The notes below the pieces were generated by a model that worked only from the letters and a program-made list of their open reading frames with translations, made no database searches and was not told the DNA's origin. The translations under genes were made by a program, and so were the position numbers. DNA of 49,262 nucleotides from an uncultured Lachnospiraceae bacterium (lineage in GTDB: Bacteria > Bacillota > Clostridia > Lachnospirales > Lachnospiraceae): assembly GCA_910587765.1 (NCBI GenBank), contig CAJUNR010000034.1, forward strand, positions 1 through 49,262, in the 5' to 3' direction. Shown here in pieces: positions 40,622 through 49,262 of the stretch (within the stretch, counting starts at the first letter, position 1; each line of letters opens with the position of its first letter).

Positions 40622-43495
40622 CTATCTTTCCTCGTATTTCTCTATAATTGCCCCGCGTTTTTCTAAAAACTTAAGACTATTCTCCGTAAGTCCCGTACAT
40701 CCTTTGAATTCAGCATGGTTACAACTTATTCTTGCCTCGATTGGCTCTCTTATCATCTGGTAGTATTCATTGTCAACAAGTTCTAAGACCGCCAATTTTT
40801 CACCGGATAATGCAATATATTTCCCTTCATTCGACACACAAAAGCCTTCTATCTCCACTCCTCTCACTGCATGGCTCTTATTATCATAGATCCATTCAAT
40901 GTCTCTCTCCTTGCGCTTTTTCTCCTCATTAAACAAAATACAATTAACCGTTTTCAAAAAAACAGTTGATTTTTCTATAACCATCAAAATATGCTCCCCT
41001 TTCACCCATGCAAGTTCTACTGGACTTGCACACTCATACAGACATCTTCTATCACGCAATAAGTCCTCCTGTTCTATTTTACCGTCCATCTCATCAACCG
41101 GTATATGATAAACTCCTTTCCCCGCGACCGAATATACCAGAAAATCATCTGCAAAACAGATATCTCCAAATTTCAGATTGTCTCTGTTCAGCGTGCACTT
41201 TCCTTCAACAAATCCCCTGTCCTTCCCCTGTATTTGTACCAATACCAGACTCTTGCTGTTATCGGAAATATATGCAACCAAGCTTTCTCTATCCTGCTCA
41301 TTTATTTCACGTGTAAAATAATGTATATCTGCCACATCAAATTTCTCAACAGGTTTTCCATTGTCTGTCACATGTATCTTACGGTAGCTCCCGCTGTTCC
41401 AGTTATAACGATAAAGCCCATCACGGTTTGCACCCACATAAACGGAACCTTCCGTACCGCTTGTTCCAATAGATTGTAAACCACTGCCAACTATATAAGC
41501 ATGTTTTAGTTGACCATTCTTGATATAACTGATCCATCCATCCTGACTGGCCGTATACACACCCGCCAAATCAGTTGCAACATCCCTAATGGTTTCATCA
41601 GCCAAATTCTGCATCTCCGCTGTATTATCAGTAATGCTAAAGGTCAACAGACTGCCCGACTCTGTACCGACAACAACGGAATCGTTTAAAAATACACATT
41701 TCTGTAACTTACCATATTCCTCCCAAGTTACCTCTGAAAGATTTGTGGCAGTAAATATTGCATTGTCAAGCCTTGTATATGACAGATCTGCTCCAACGAA
41801 GCTAGTACCTTCAAAATTACTCGCTGTCAGATTTAATCCGCGGAGATCCGCCTCCTCAAAAGGTCTAAAAGCCAAATCCTCAGCAAGCTCCAAAAGCTGT
41901 TTTTTATAATAATCCACATTGTTCAGATCTCGTAAAAGCGTAATGGCGTTACTTCCACTGTAACCTACCTCTGCTTTCATTTTGTATTTTACCAGCTCCA
42001 GCTGCGTTTTCAGACAATCGCTCTCCTTTTGTGACAATTCCCTGGCAATCCATGAACGAACCTCCTGCGGAAGCATAAATCGGTTTAACAGCTTATTGCT
42101 TCCACAGAGTCTTCTCTCTTCCAACTCAACCAGAACATAATGAGTCCATAGAAATTCCTGGTAAGCTGCAAGACGGAATTCTATTTGTCCGTCATCACCT
42201 ATTGACACAAAATCAAGTTTGGTGATGACACTTTTAATGCGCTCCCAATGCTCATCATTTTTTATCTCCTTTTTGATCATCCGCTTAAAACTATCAAGCG
42301 AAACGCTTCTGTTAAGCCCGGATTCCAATGTAAGCATAACAAGAGCTTTCAATATGTCTTTTCCGGATGTAAGAGAGCGGATGTCATTTTCCGTCTGCCA
42401 TCTCGCCAAAATAATCTGTAAAAACTGGTAAGTCTCAACTCTTTCAACTGTCAGCTTATATTTTGCTGTAATGGCGTCAAAGTGTTTAACCAACAGCTTT
42501 AGGTTCAGCGGTCTGCCAAATAGCTCACTGTTTATTTCCCAACATCTTTTGACCCAATCTTGGTCTATCGGCTGCCGGCCATCCTTTTCCCAAATTTCGT
42601 TTGCCTTTGCAAAATAATCTCTTGCCGATCCTTCATTAAAACCTGCCAGAGTATAAAACTTCGCGGCTTGTACGTCCTTAGTATCAAATAGTTCGTCTTT
42701 TTTCATATGAAGCTGTTTCTGATAAAAGGAACGGCGGCAGGTTATCAGCACTCTTCCTTTGTTTTTCCACAAAGCACTGAATTGTGATATATCCTGCCTT
42801 GTCTGCCTCATCACAGGCGTATCATGCATCTGGTCCCATGCATCTAATACAACAGAGAAAATGCCGGCCCGGCACAGTTTTTCAAATATCTTGAATTTTA
42901 TGTTAACACCATACTGATCACTGAGCCGGTTTTTTACAAATTCGTCAAATGCGCTGTTTCGATACTCGTTCAAATCAAAGACAAACGGAAACGAGGCATC
43001 ATCGTTCAAAAAAGCTTCTTTAATCTCCTTAGCTGCCAATAGTCTCACGCCCTGACAAAAGGAGCTTTTTCCCATGCCATATTCCGCCATCAACAGTTTT
43101 AAACCGCCTTCTTTTTCGCCAGGATTCACCTTCCAAATGTTGCGGATAAATTCATGGCTTGATTCCAAACCGTCATCAGAATCTCTCACAATGTCTGTTT
43201 CGACATAGGGTATCCCATAGTTAAGCTCCATCCATCTATCATATTGCTGACTATAGATATTACATACTGAGTCCAGGCGAAGCCTGTCCCATAAAAACTG
43301 TTTGAAGGAACCACATACTGATTCATGATCTGTCAGGTTTGTTACAACAATTTTATTTCCGTCTACTGTGTATCTCCATATATCTTTGCTGCCGCCAAAA
43401 GGTTTATTTATGTATTCATCAATCCAGTCACCCTCTGCGCTTCTTTTGCATCGCAACACTTCTTCAAGTATTATCATAATTTCGGTACTTGTCAT
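40622..43495 (-). CDS. NACHT-like STAND ATPase with pentapeptide repeats and a propeller-like C-terminus
   Basis: A 957-residue protein of the kind that act as sensors or signal hubs in bacterial immunity. The N-terminal ~120 residues are of unknown type. The STAND NTPase covers about 130-460, with Walker A MAEYGMGKSSFCQG, Walker B FSVVLDAWDQM and the NACHT-type sensor GRVLITCRRSFY. A helical region follows, with YQEFLWTHYVLVEL near 450. A short pentapeptide-repeat stretch (about 547-586: ADLRGLNLTASNFEG, ADLSYTRLDNAIF) precedes a ~360-residue C-terminus rich in strands with WD-like blades (GVYTASQDGWISYI, SVYVGANRDGLYRYNW). ATG 43495 is eight bases after AGGAG; an earlier ATG at 43501 is too close to it. 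Confidence 0.82.
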   Translation of the reverse strand: MTSTEIMIILEEVLRCKRSAEGDWIDEYINKPFGGSKDIWRYTVDGNKIVVTNLTDHESVCGSFKQFLWDRLRLDSVCNIYSQQYDRWMELNYGIPYVETDIVRDSDDGLESSHEFIRNIWKVNPGEKEGGLKLLMAEYGMGKSSFCQGVRLLAAKEIKEAFLNDDASFPFVFDLNEYRNSAFDEFVKNRLSDQYGVNIKFKIFEKLCRAGIFSVVLDAWDQMHDTPVMRQTRQDISQFSALWKNKGRVLITCRRSFYQKQLHMKKDELFDTKDVQAAKFYTLAGFNEGSARDYFAKANEIWEKDGRQPIDQDWVKRCWEINSELFGRPLNLKLLVKHFDAITAKYKLTVERVETYQFLQIILARWQTENDIRSLTSGKDILKALVMLTLESGLNRSVSLDSFKRMIKKEIKNDEHWERIKSVITKLDFVSIGDDGQIEFRLAAYQEFLWTHYVLVELEERRLCGSNKLLNRFMLPQEVRSWIARELSQKESDCLKTQLELVKYKMKAEVGYSGSNAITLLRDLNNVDYYKKQLLELAEDLAFRPFEEADLRGLNLTASNFEGTSFVGADLSYTRLDNAIFTATNLSEVTWEEYGKLQKCVFLNDSVVVGTESGSLLTFSITDNTAEMQNLADETIRDVATDLAGVYTASQDGWISYIKNGQLKHAYIVGSGLQSIGTSGTEGSVYVGANRDGLYRYNWNSGSYRKIHVTDNGKPVEKFDVADIHYFTREINEQDRESLVAYISDNSKSLVLVQIQGKDRGFVEGKCTLNRDNLKFGDICFADDFLVYSVAGKGVYHIPVDEMDGKIEQEDLLRDRRCLYECASPVELAWVKGEHILMVIEKSTVFLKTVNCILFNEEKKRKERDIEWIYDNKSHAVRGVEIEGFCVSNEGKYIALSGEKLAVLELVDNEYYQMIREPIEARISCNHAEFKGCTGLTENSLKFLEKRGAIIEKYEER

Positions 43496-43512
43496 CTTCA
43501 TTACTCCTAATA

Positions 43513-44793
43513 TTAATAAACAATGCCCGTGTTTTCAATCTCATCCAGTTGATCCAGAATGTCCCTCTTTAGTTTGTTTAACGGGCTGTTTCCCAATTCT
43601 TCTGGCTGCAAAGACGCAAAATATAGTAAGTCTCTGGAAAATAAAGAATACATATGCGCAGGTGCTGTTTGATTATTTAGCGGTTGCATAATAAGACATT
43701 TGGCAACTTGAGTATATTCATAATGAATGCGCATTATTTTCCTTATTTCAGATTTGTGTTCATTATAAAACTCTTCCAGTCTCAATAACTCAATCGTATT
43801 TTTTGCCCTGTTCCAAAACGCAAGCTCTTCTTTGTCCACTGTTTCTTCATCATCTGCTGTCTCTGAGTTAATTGTATATTTGAATCGTTCACTTAACTCC
43901 GTTTTTATAGGTGCTAAGTTTTCAAATTTTATGTTTTTTGAATATTCTGTTGGCCGAAGCTCTATCGTAAAATCATCACTTTGTCCCATTATCACTTTAT
44001 TATCATAAAATATTGCCCGGAAGGATATATTCATATGTAATTCATTATATGATTCATCGTACGGATATATTATACTTTTCTTTTGTCTATATGTAAATGT
44101 TCTGTTTTTAGACTTTTTTATAATATCCTCTCTTATCTCAGCATAATCAGCTTTTGCCTTATTACATATATTGCATGAAGGTATCAGATTAAAAAGACTG
44201 ACAGCCAAATAGGGATATCTGCTCTGAGGGTAAAAATGATCAAAATCCGGCCTTATTCTCTTTTTTCCATACAGTGTTGTAGTATATATTCGGTTACAAT
44301 AAGGGCACACACGAACACACAACTGGCTTTGTAGCCAATATGCTACAGGTTTCGGATATTTGGGGCGTTTCTTTCCTACAACATTCAATCGCTCATATTT
44401 AAAGATCTGTTGACATGCATCAACAGCAGTTTTTGGAATATTAGAAGCATCCCTCTCTATGTCTAAAATGATCTTTTCAAACACACTTCGCATAGTGATA
44501 GGGTCACCTTTACCGCCAAGGCTTCTGGGCGCTTCGTCAGGTCCAATTAATATCTGTCGGAGATTATTCTTTATTATTTTTTCATCTGCATCATATAAAT
44601 ATTGTCGCAATGCGGGAAAAACTGCAAGCTTATTATAAGAATTCTTCGATTTCCCTTTATCTGTTTCATCTGAATCCCTGCCTAAAATATCCGCCGCATC
44701 AAATTCCACGGCTTTAGCGTCCACAAGCTGTTCTAAATATTTTTCACGTATTTCTTCATATGTCATTTTCCCAAAAGGTCTCAGTCGAATCAC
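43513..44793 (-). CDS. HNH endonuclease, PtuB-like
   Basis: A 426-residue protein with an HNH/zinc nuclease core at about 160-225: VCPYCNRIYTT (Cys163, Cys166), PDFDHFYPQSRYPYLAVSLF (His186 in the DH pair), NLIPSCNICN (Asn202, Cys207, Cys210). This is the arrangement in PtuB of Septu systems and in McrA-like nucleases. The flanking ~150 N-terminal and ~200 C-terminal residues are helical. I prefer GTG 44793 (AAGG upstream; product begins MIRLRPFGKM); TTG 44814 is the longest option. It lies directly downstream of the ATPase gene, the same order as ptuA-ptuB. Confidence 0.8.
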   Translation of the reverse strand: MIRLRPFGKMTYEEIREKYLEQLVDAKAVEFDAADILGRDSDETDKGKSKNSYNKLAVFPALRQYLYDADEKIIKNNLRQILIGPDEAPRSLGGKGDPITMRSVFEKIILDIERDASNIPKTAVDACQQIFKYERLNVVGKKRPKYPKPVAYWLQSQLCVRVCPYCNRIYTTTLYGKKRIRPDFDHFYPQSRYPYLAVSLFNLIPSCNICNKAKADYAEIREDIIKKSKNRTFTYRQKKSIIYPYDESYNELHMNISFRAIFYDNKVIMGQSDDFTIELRPTEYSKNIKFENLAPIKTELSERFKYTINSETADDEETVDKEELAFWNRAKNTIELLRLEEFYNEHKSEIRKIMRIHYEYTQVAKCLIMQPLNNQTAPAHMYSLFSRDLLYFASLQPEELGNSPLNKLKRDILDQLDEIENTGIVY

Positions 44794-44818
44794 AACAATA
44801 CCTTCTTTCAACAAATTG

Positions 44819-46804
44819 TTACTTTTTCTTTTGCAACACTCTCACATCAAGCGCATGAGAACACCAATTATAAAGCTGCAAAAGATGTCCTCTCAGCAAT
44901 GGCTCATCAATAAGCTTAATAATGTCGTCTTGGTCTTTTAAGTCCTTTTCATATTGAGTTAATCTGTCTTCACTTATTGACTGTTTTCTTCTCAAACTCT
45001 TTTCAAGTTTTACCAGTCCATTGTATGTTGCGCGAATTTTTATATCTGCAAAGGCACCTATCACTCCTTGTTCCATGAAAAATGCATCTCTAAATAATGT
45101 ATATATCTGCTGACCAAATGGGCTGCTTTCCGGGATGAAATATTGTTTTTCTTCTGCACCAGTTTTTAATAGGATTGTCGCCTGCTTTGGCACATCCGAC
45201 AGCATTATTGGCGAGTGGGTAGCTATCAACATCTGAGAATTTATATTATAAACTGAGCATATATCAATAATTTCCCGTATTATTCCCCTTCTCCATCCAG
45301 GATGAAAAGTATTATCTGGTTCATCCAATAAAAACCACACATTATTACATTCACCCATATCAGCCACTTGCATTATACAATATAGATTTGTTTTATTTGT
45401 CTCGCCACTGCTCGCATATCTCCAATCGAACCTACACCCCGGCATCAAATGTGCAACCGTCAGATAATGTTCCCATAGTTCTATCCAATCCGGTAGCCAA
45501 ATTGAACGTCCGTCTCCATCCTTTTCATCAAAATACGCAAGCTTAAACTCCCACGTATTCTGCGCATTTTCAGAGGACGTCCACTTTTTCAAAAATTTAC
45601 TCTTTTCAATATTCTTTAAAACATCTAAAAAGCTATTTATCCTTTCCTCAACCTGCTGACTCCACTCAGCCCAAAACTCTCCATAACTGCGCGTGCCATT
45701 AAACTCCTTTTCACAATCACTAAACAGATTTGTAAAAAAACGTTTAAAAACTGTATTCCACTTAAAATTGCCAGTTCTTATATACGCCCTCAGCGAAGCC
45801 CTAACCTTTTCCGTTACGATACTGTTTTCCAGTTTCGGAAGTGTTCGCTCCCATTTGAGCATTGATGTGATAGTTCCGGAAAACAGCTCCCACAAAAGGA
45901 CTCTGGAAATACCCGACAGATTATGATTACTATCACCGCCAAACACTTTGTTCCATAAATCAACAGCTTCCCTCGCCAGACTACCATTACCGTTAGGAAT
46001 CCCCTCAAAACTCTTTTCATCTCCGACTTCTTTCGTTGTTAGTTTCATATATCGAATCGGGAATCTCTGCAGACAATCCGGCAATCCGGGCATACTATCA
46101 TCCCTCTCCTTGCGGCTGTACAAAAATAACTTCATTTGTTTTGCAAAGTCTTCTCGTTTTATGCAATCCTTTATACTATCGACACTATATTTACTTTTTA
46201 TCGAATTTGACAACCTAGTGAGCAATGAATCGTCCTGCAAAAATGCAAGTTCCTCTTTTGTCAAAATATCGCTCAACTCCAAATCTGTCATAGTGTCTGT
46301 ATAGTATGCCAGACGAATATCGCTCAACAATTTTTTTATTTCATCTATATCTCTAATAGCTGCAATTTCTTTACATTTATTAATCTCTATCCTCCAAAGT
46401 TCCCCCTTATCATAGGCAATCAGCTTATCCCCGCTCTTATAGTCATCATTGTTACCCTCCCCATCAACACTTATTACCAATGCCCCCTTTTCCTGGGGAA
46501 TATGTCCCACAGACAGTTGGCACAGCCACTTGATTAAGAGACGCATGAGCGTGGTCTTTCCCGCGCCGTTTTCGCCAATAAGCAACGTTACCGCCGAGAC
46601 GTTATTCTTCGAAATGTTATTCTCCGGAATATTATTCCTCCAGAAATCATTCGGAAAATTTTCAATCTCCTCGTCGCTCTTTCTTCTTATTTTACCTTTC
46701 TCGATCACATAACGTCTTTCTATATAAAAATTAAAGCTCTCTTCTTTAAAGCCGCAAAAATCATCGACATACATACAAAGTAGAACCTTTTTCTGCCTAT
46801 CCAT
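44819..46804 (-). CDS. SMC/OLD-like ABC-type ATPase, PtuA-like
   Basis: A 661-residue ATPase of the RecF/SMC/OLD class. Walker A is TLLIGENGAGKTTLMRLL (77-84), the ABC-type signature region is YASSGETNKTNLY (SSGE, about 453-465), Walker B is NVWFLLDEPDNTFHPGW (492-497), and the H-loop is LIATHSPIMLSD (about 527-538). The segment between them is long and helical and replaces a full coiled coil. The C-terminus has no TOPRIM motif that I can see, unlike OLD nucleases, which fits PtuA, where a separate HNH protein supplies nuclease activity. ATG 46804 follows AGGAATAT. Confidence 0.83.
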   Translation of the reverse strand: MDRQKKVLLCMYVDDFCGFKEESFNFYIERRYVIEKGKIRRKSDEEIENFPNDFWRNNIPENNISKNNVSAVTLLIGENGAGKTTLMRLLIKWLCQLSVGHIPQEKGALVISVDGEGNNDDYKSGDKLIAYDKGELWRIEINKCKEIAAIRDIDEIKKLLSDIRLAYYTDTMTDLELSDILTKEELAFLQDDSLLTRLSNSIKSKYSVDSIKDCIKREDFAKQMKLFLYSRKERDDSMPGLPDCLQRFPIRYMKLTTKEVGDEKSFEGIPNGNGSLAREAVDLWNKVFGGDSNHNLSGISRVLLWELFSGTITSMLKWERTLPKLENSIVTEKVRASLRAYIRTGNFKWNTVFKRFFTNLFSDCEKEFNGTRSYGEFWAEWSQQVEERINSFLDVLKNIEKSKFLKKWTSSENAQNTWEFKLAYFDEKDGDGRSIWLPDWIELWEHYLTVAHLMPGCRFDWRYASSGETNKTNLYCIMQVADMGECNNVWFLLDEPDNTFHPGWRRGIIREIIDICSVYNINSQMLIATHSPIMLSDVPKQATILLKTGAEEKQYFIPESSPFGQQIYTLFRDAFFMEQGVIGAFADIKIRATYNGLVKLEKSLRRKQSISEDRLTQYEKDLKDQDDIIKLIDEPLLRGHLLQLYNWCSHALDVRVLQKKK

Positions 46805-46828
46805 ATATTCCTATTCCAATTCTTTTTA

Positions 46829-48046
46829 TTATCTATATTGTTGTAAGCACCTGTCCCAAAATAGCCTAAGCGCATCATCCCTATTGGTATCCTTTGTCAG
46901 AAGTTCGCCAAACAGACCAATAAAACTACCATAATCATAACATTCCGGCTCATCCGTACCCACAAAATACGACTGAAACCCGCCAATACCACTATTAAAC
47001 CACTCTAAAATATTTGATTGATCTGCAAGTTTACAATAGCTTTTACCCTCTTTCGCTTTGATTTTACCCATAATCAATCGTCTATCCGGCCAGCTCTCAT
47101 GTATCTCTTTCCCCTGCACAGCCCTCCAAAATTTATCACCACAGCAACAGGCATAGAAAATGGTACTGAAACAAAAGCGGGCATTTATTTCAACGGCATA
47201 CATTTCATCCGGTCCCTGAATGAAATCTACATTGTAATATCCAAAATATCCATACTCTGCCAGCCCCTTACCTACCTTAAGAGTAATGTTCTTGATATCG
47301 CAAAGTCCCTTATCATCAATATAAGGCGGCCAAATCAACCCCTCATAGGCAAGATCATTGTATAACACTTGCTCTGTTGCTCCACACCAAATTGTATTAC
47401 CGTCTCTGTCAATGATAGCCATTCCGGAAAAGGACTGCTTATGTGGTATATATTCGCTAATCAAAAACTCACTATTTAAAAAATCTTCCTTCTGTCTCCC
47501 GCAGTAATCATAAACATCTTCAGCAGAAGAAACTATTTTCATCTTATATCCGCCGGCCAATTCTGCTTTTTTAATCAGCAGACTCTCGTATTGGCTAAAC
47601 AGCACCTGTGACAAATGCAATAACTGACAATGATTTTCTGCCCACCATGTCTTTGGTGTTTTAATACCGGTTTTACAAAAGAATTCATACTGCCACCATT
47701 TATTGTTGATATCAGTCGCAATATTCCCCGTAGCTATAAAAGATGTTACATAATCTGCCGATGGCAAATATGCTCCTGAAAAAGCTATCAGTAATGTCCT
47801 TTTATTCGAGGTTATTCTATGCGCATACAGCTTATTAATATCTTCAGGCTCGAGATATGAGACATGTCCACCCGGCAAATCTCCCACCGTCACTTTTTTT
47901 AATCCCTTGCGGGTATTTCCATGATATGAGCCTACAAATAAAAAATCCTTACGAAAAATGTTGTATTCCTTCTCAAACCAAGGTATCAAGAAATCAAACC
48001 GCTGATCCAGTAACCAGACCACTTGGTCGAATTCCAATCGTTTCAC
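46829..48046 (-). CDS. ATP-grasp enzyme
   Basis: A 405-residue protein with an ATP-grasp fold, expected to join a carboxylate to an amine or thiol through an acyl-phosphate. Visible elements are NKWWQYEFFCKTGIKTPKTW (entry to the fold), LLIKKAELAGGYKMKIVSS (glycine-rich lid strand), FLISEYIPHKQSFSGMAIID, TEQVLYNDLAYEGLIWPP and the metal-binding strand YAVEINARF. Substrate is unknown; related enzymes ligate amino acids to peptides or make crosslinks in RiPPs. The start could be GTG 48046 (close to AAGGGGA) or TTG 48037 (eight bases after GGGGAG). It follows the SIR2-like gene by 12 nt. Confidence 0.8.
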   Translation of the reverse strand: MKRLEFDQVVWLLDQRFDFLIPWFEKEYNIFRKDFLFVGSYHGNTRKGLKKVTVGDLPGGHVSYLEPEDINKLYAHRITSNKRTLLIAFSGAYLPSADYVTSFIATGNIATDINNKWWQYEFFCKTGIKTPKTWWAENHCQLLHLSQVLFSQYESLLIKKAELAGGYKMKIVSSAEDVYDYCGRQKEDFLNSEFLISEYIPHKQSFSGMAIIDRDGNTIWCGATEQVLYNDLAYEGLIWPPYIDDKGLCDIKNITLKVGKGLAEYGYFGYYNVDFIQGPDEMYAVEINARFCFSTIFYACCCGDKFWRAVQGKEIHESWPDRRLIMGKIKAKEGKSYCKLADQSNILEWFNSGIGGFQSYFVGTDEPECYDYGSFIGLFGELLTKDTNRDDALRLFWDRCLQQYR

Positions 48047-48058
48047 TCCCCTTCCACT

Positions 48059-49087
48059 TTACTGTCCAATACAAACTTTTTTTCGGATATCATCAAAAGC
48101 CTGTTTATAAAATTCTTTGTATTTATCATCTTTTCCCGAAAACTCATTGTATCTAAGTTCGACTCCGTGAGCAGTTAGCAGCATCTGTTTAGCACTGGGG
48201 ACATCTCTTATCTCATGTTCATAAAAATATACCTTACCATCGGCGTATATTTCACGCTGCTTGCGTCTCAGCAACCACCACAAATCAAATTCGCATTCCG
48301 CAAAACCAAAGCCAACAACATAAATATCTCCAAATAGAAACAATTCCGGCCATGATTTAAATTCATATGTAATATTCTTTGCTATTTTTTCTTTATATTC
48401 GATTTCATCGTCACATACCGCTATAATTCTCTTCAATAGTCTTCCATACTTATCATGTCCCAAAACAACACTGGTTGGCGCACCGCATTCACCATGAATA
48501 TGCCAAATACCGACCTTCTTTGCACTACCACTGCTTGTCCCGACTAAATATCCCGAATGCAGTCGGAACCTTTTTTCCTGACTTGGTCGTCCTTTCTTAT
48601 CCTTCTGTGGATTAAGGTTGAATCGAAGATTTTTACGAACAGATTTTTTCTCAAATTCTCTATTCGGATAATAACCCTCTTCCGGGCAATAAGAATAATT
48701 TGTCGTAAAAATATGATCCACCCCCAGCGTAGGCAACCATTTGAATAATTCATTGCAGTTCTCGTTTATGTTCCTTTCACGGGTATCCTTACACGGCAAC
48801 AGAGCTCTCATTGCATTTGCCATACGTTTTTCTTCTGCATCCATATCGTCCTGCGAAAAGCTTGCTGGTGCATTTTCATAGGTTGCAAGCAACTCATATC
48901 TCACAGGAAACGGTAATTTATTTATTTCTTTGTATGTTTCCTCATTAAACTTGCGAACGTTAATTGAATCAATTAGTTTATCCCAGCTTGCGCTTCCATA
49001 TGCCCGTTCCACTCCATTGCCGATGAGCAGTATCTGTGGCCTGCCTTTTCCTCGCAAGTTATGGATAAATTTAATTTCCTTAGCCAT
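48059..49087 (-). CDS. SIR2-like domain protein (predicted NAD-consuming effector)
   Basis: A 342-residue SIR2-fold protein of the type found in anti-phage systems (Thoeris, Dsr, Avs5). The Rossmann entry is PQILLIGNGVERAYG (GNG 23-25), the NAD pocket has DHIFTTNYS (TTNY 128-131), the catalytic-type His lies in IWHIHGE (196-199), and VVGFGFAECEFDLWWLL closes the site. No additional domain is fused, so this may be a separate effector subunit that degrades NAD upon signal. It is the first gene of the operon. ATG 49087 is eight bases after GGGAG. Confidence 0.85.
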   Translation of the reverse strand: MAKEIKFIHNLRGKGRPQILLIGNGVERAYGSASWDKLIDSINVRKFNEETYKEINKLPFPVRYELLATYENAPASFSQDDMDAEEKRMANAMRALLPCKDTRERNINENCNELFKWLPTLGVDHIFTTNYSYCPEEGYYPNREFEKKSVRKNLRFNLNPQKDKKGRPSQEKRFRLHSGYLVGTSSGSAKKVGIWHIHGECGAPTSVVLGHDKYGRLLKRIIAVCDDEIEYKEKIAKNITYEFKSWPELFLFGDIYVVGFGFAECEFDLWWLLRRKQREIYADGKVYFYEHEIRDVPSAKQMLLTAHGVELRYNEFSGKDDKYKEFYKQAFDDIRKKVCIGQ

Positions 49088-49151
49088 TTTAATTTCTCCC
49101 ACAAATTCCATTTTCAGTTCGCATATTCTATGCTAATGATAAATTAAGTTT

Positions 49152-49160
49152 ATTATACCA
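49152..49160 (-). promoter_or_regulatory. Candidate extended -10 promoter of the nine-gene operon
   Basis: Minus-strand TGG-TATAAT (TGnTATAAT form) about 65 bases upstream of the SIR2-like gene start. No strong -35 is seen, which is normal for extended -10 promoters. The last ~100 bases of the window beyond it hold no gene I can identify. Confidence 0.45.
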
Positions 49161-49262
49161 TATTTCGTCCAAAGGCGACACTAAATTTGTAATTATTTCA
49201 CTGATTCCTAGAGCGTGTTTGAAAATTACCAACTTTTGGTCATTTTATCCATATCAGGATTG

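Noticed and set aside
49190..49262. Possible insertion-sequence end at the right edge (GAGCGTGTTTGAAAA)
   Set aside because: Too short and cut by the window end; no inverted partner can be seen.

Overview
The window looks like a chromosome segment of an anaerobic, gut-type clostridium, most likely a member of the Lachnospiraceae. This is inferred from strong AGGAGG-type ribosome binding sites, a CIRCE/HrcA-controlled clpB, a bile salt hydrolase, LarC, a DUF4250 protein, a type 4 Fe-S uracil-DNA glycosylase, and conjugative-element and IS630 remnants of the kind found in that family. Nearly all genes lie on the minus strand; the clear exceptions are the bile salt hydrolase and one short-chain dehydrogenase. 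I saw no rRNA, tRNA or CRISPR array.

Region 1 (1 to about 18 kb) is GC-richer and core-like. It holds a HAD phosphatase, larC, a DUF4250 protein, clpB with a CIRCE-overlapped promoter, bile salt hydrolase, sugar O-acetyltransferase, a PHP histidinol-phosphatase, a MATE exporter, cysK, two close paralogues of a type 4 uracil-DNA glycosylase, an SDR oxidoreductase, a WYL regulator with a zinc-ribbon protein, a split (two-gene) chromate transporter, a PPOX flavoprotein, RidA and a stand-alone LarC C-terminal-domain protein. Its right edge is eroded: a PatB/MalY aminotransferase tail is fused to a piece of an NhaC-type antiporter.

Region 2 (about 18.4 to 35.8 kb) is an AT-rich graveyard and store of mobile and conflict genes. 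It contains a YodL-type conjugative-element remnant, a PIN toxin gene cut by a 1,010-bp IS630-family element with a TA duplication, a decayed rhuM, a HExxH metallopeptidase with an unknown partner, a 988-residue TOTE-type primase-helicase-PLD protein, a recombinase-like plus Schlafen/AlbA operon, a KAP P-loop NTPase, an intact HTH-PIN-small-protein operon and an AbiE-like toxin-antitoxin pair. Several units are bounded by repeats. A GC-rich ~145-bp repeat (three full copies and one stub) carries the same protein C-terminus and stop codon just downstream of different genes. A diverged ~140-bp direct repeat flanks the AbiE pair. A 57-nt hairpin occurs twice.

Region 3 (35.8 to 49.1 kb) is the most interesting part: nine tightly packed minus-strand genes reading as one ~13.2-kb operon. 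In transcription order they encode a SIR2-like protein, an ATP-grasp enzyme, an OLD/SMC-like ATPase, an HNH nuclease (these two resemble Septu PtuA/PtuB), a NACHT-like STAND ATPase with pentapeptide repeats and a propeller-like tail, a P-loop protein lacking the Walker A lysine, an AAA ATPase, a terpene-cyclase-like alpha/alpha toroid protein and a radical SAM enzyme. I do not recognise this combination as one named system. My reading is a composite anti-phage or conflict locus with a sensor (STAND), nucleolytic and NAD-directed effectors, and an unexplained small-molecule or peptide modification module.
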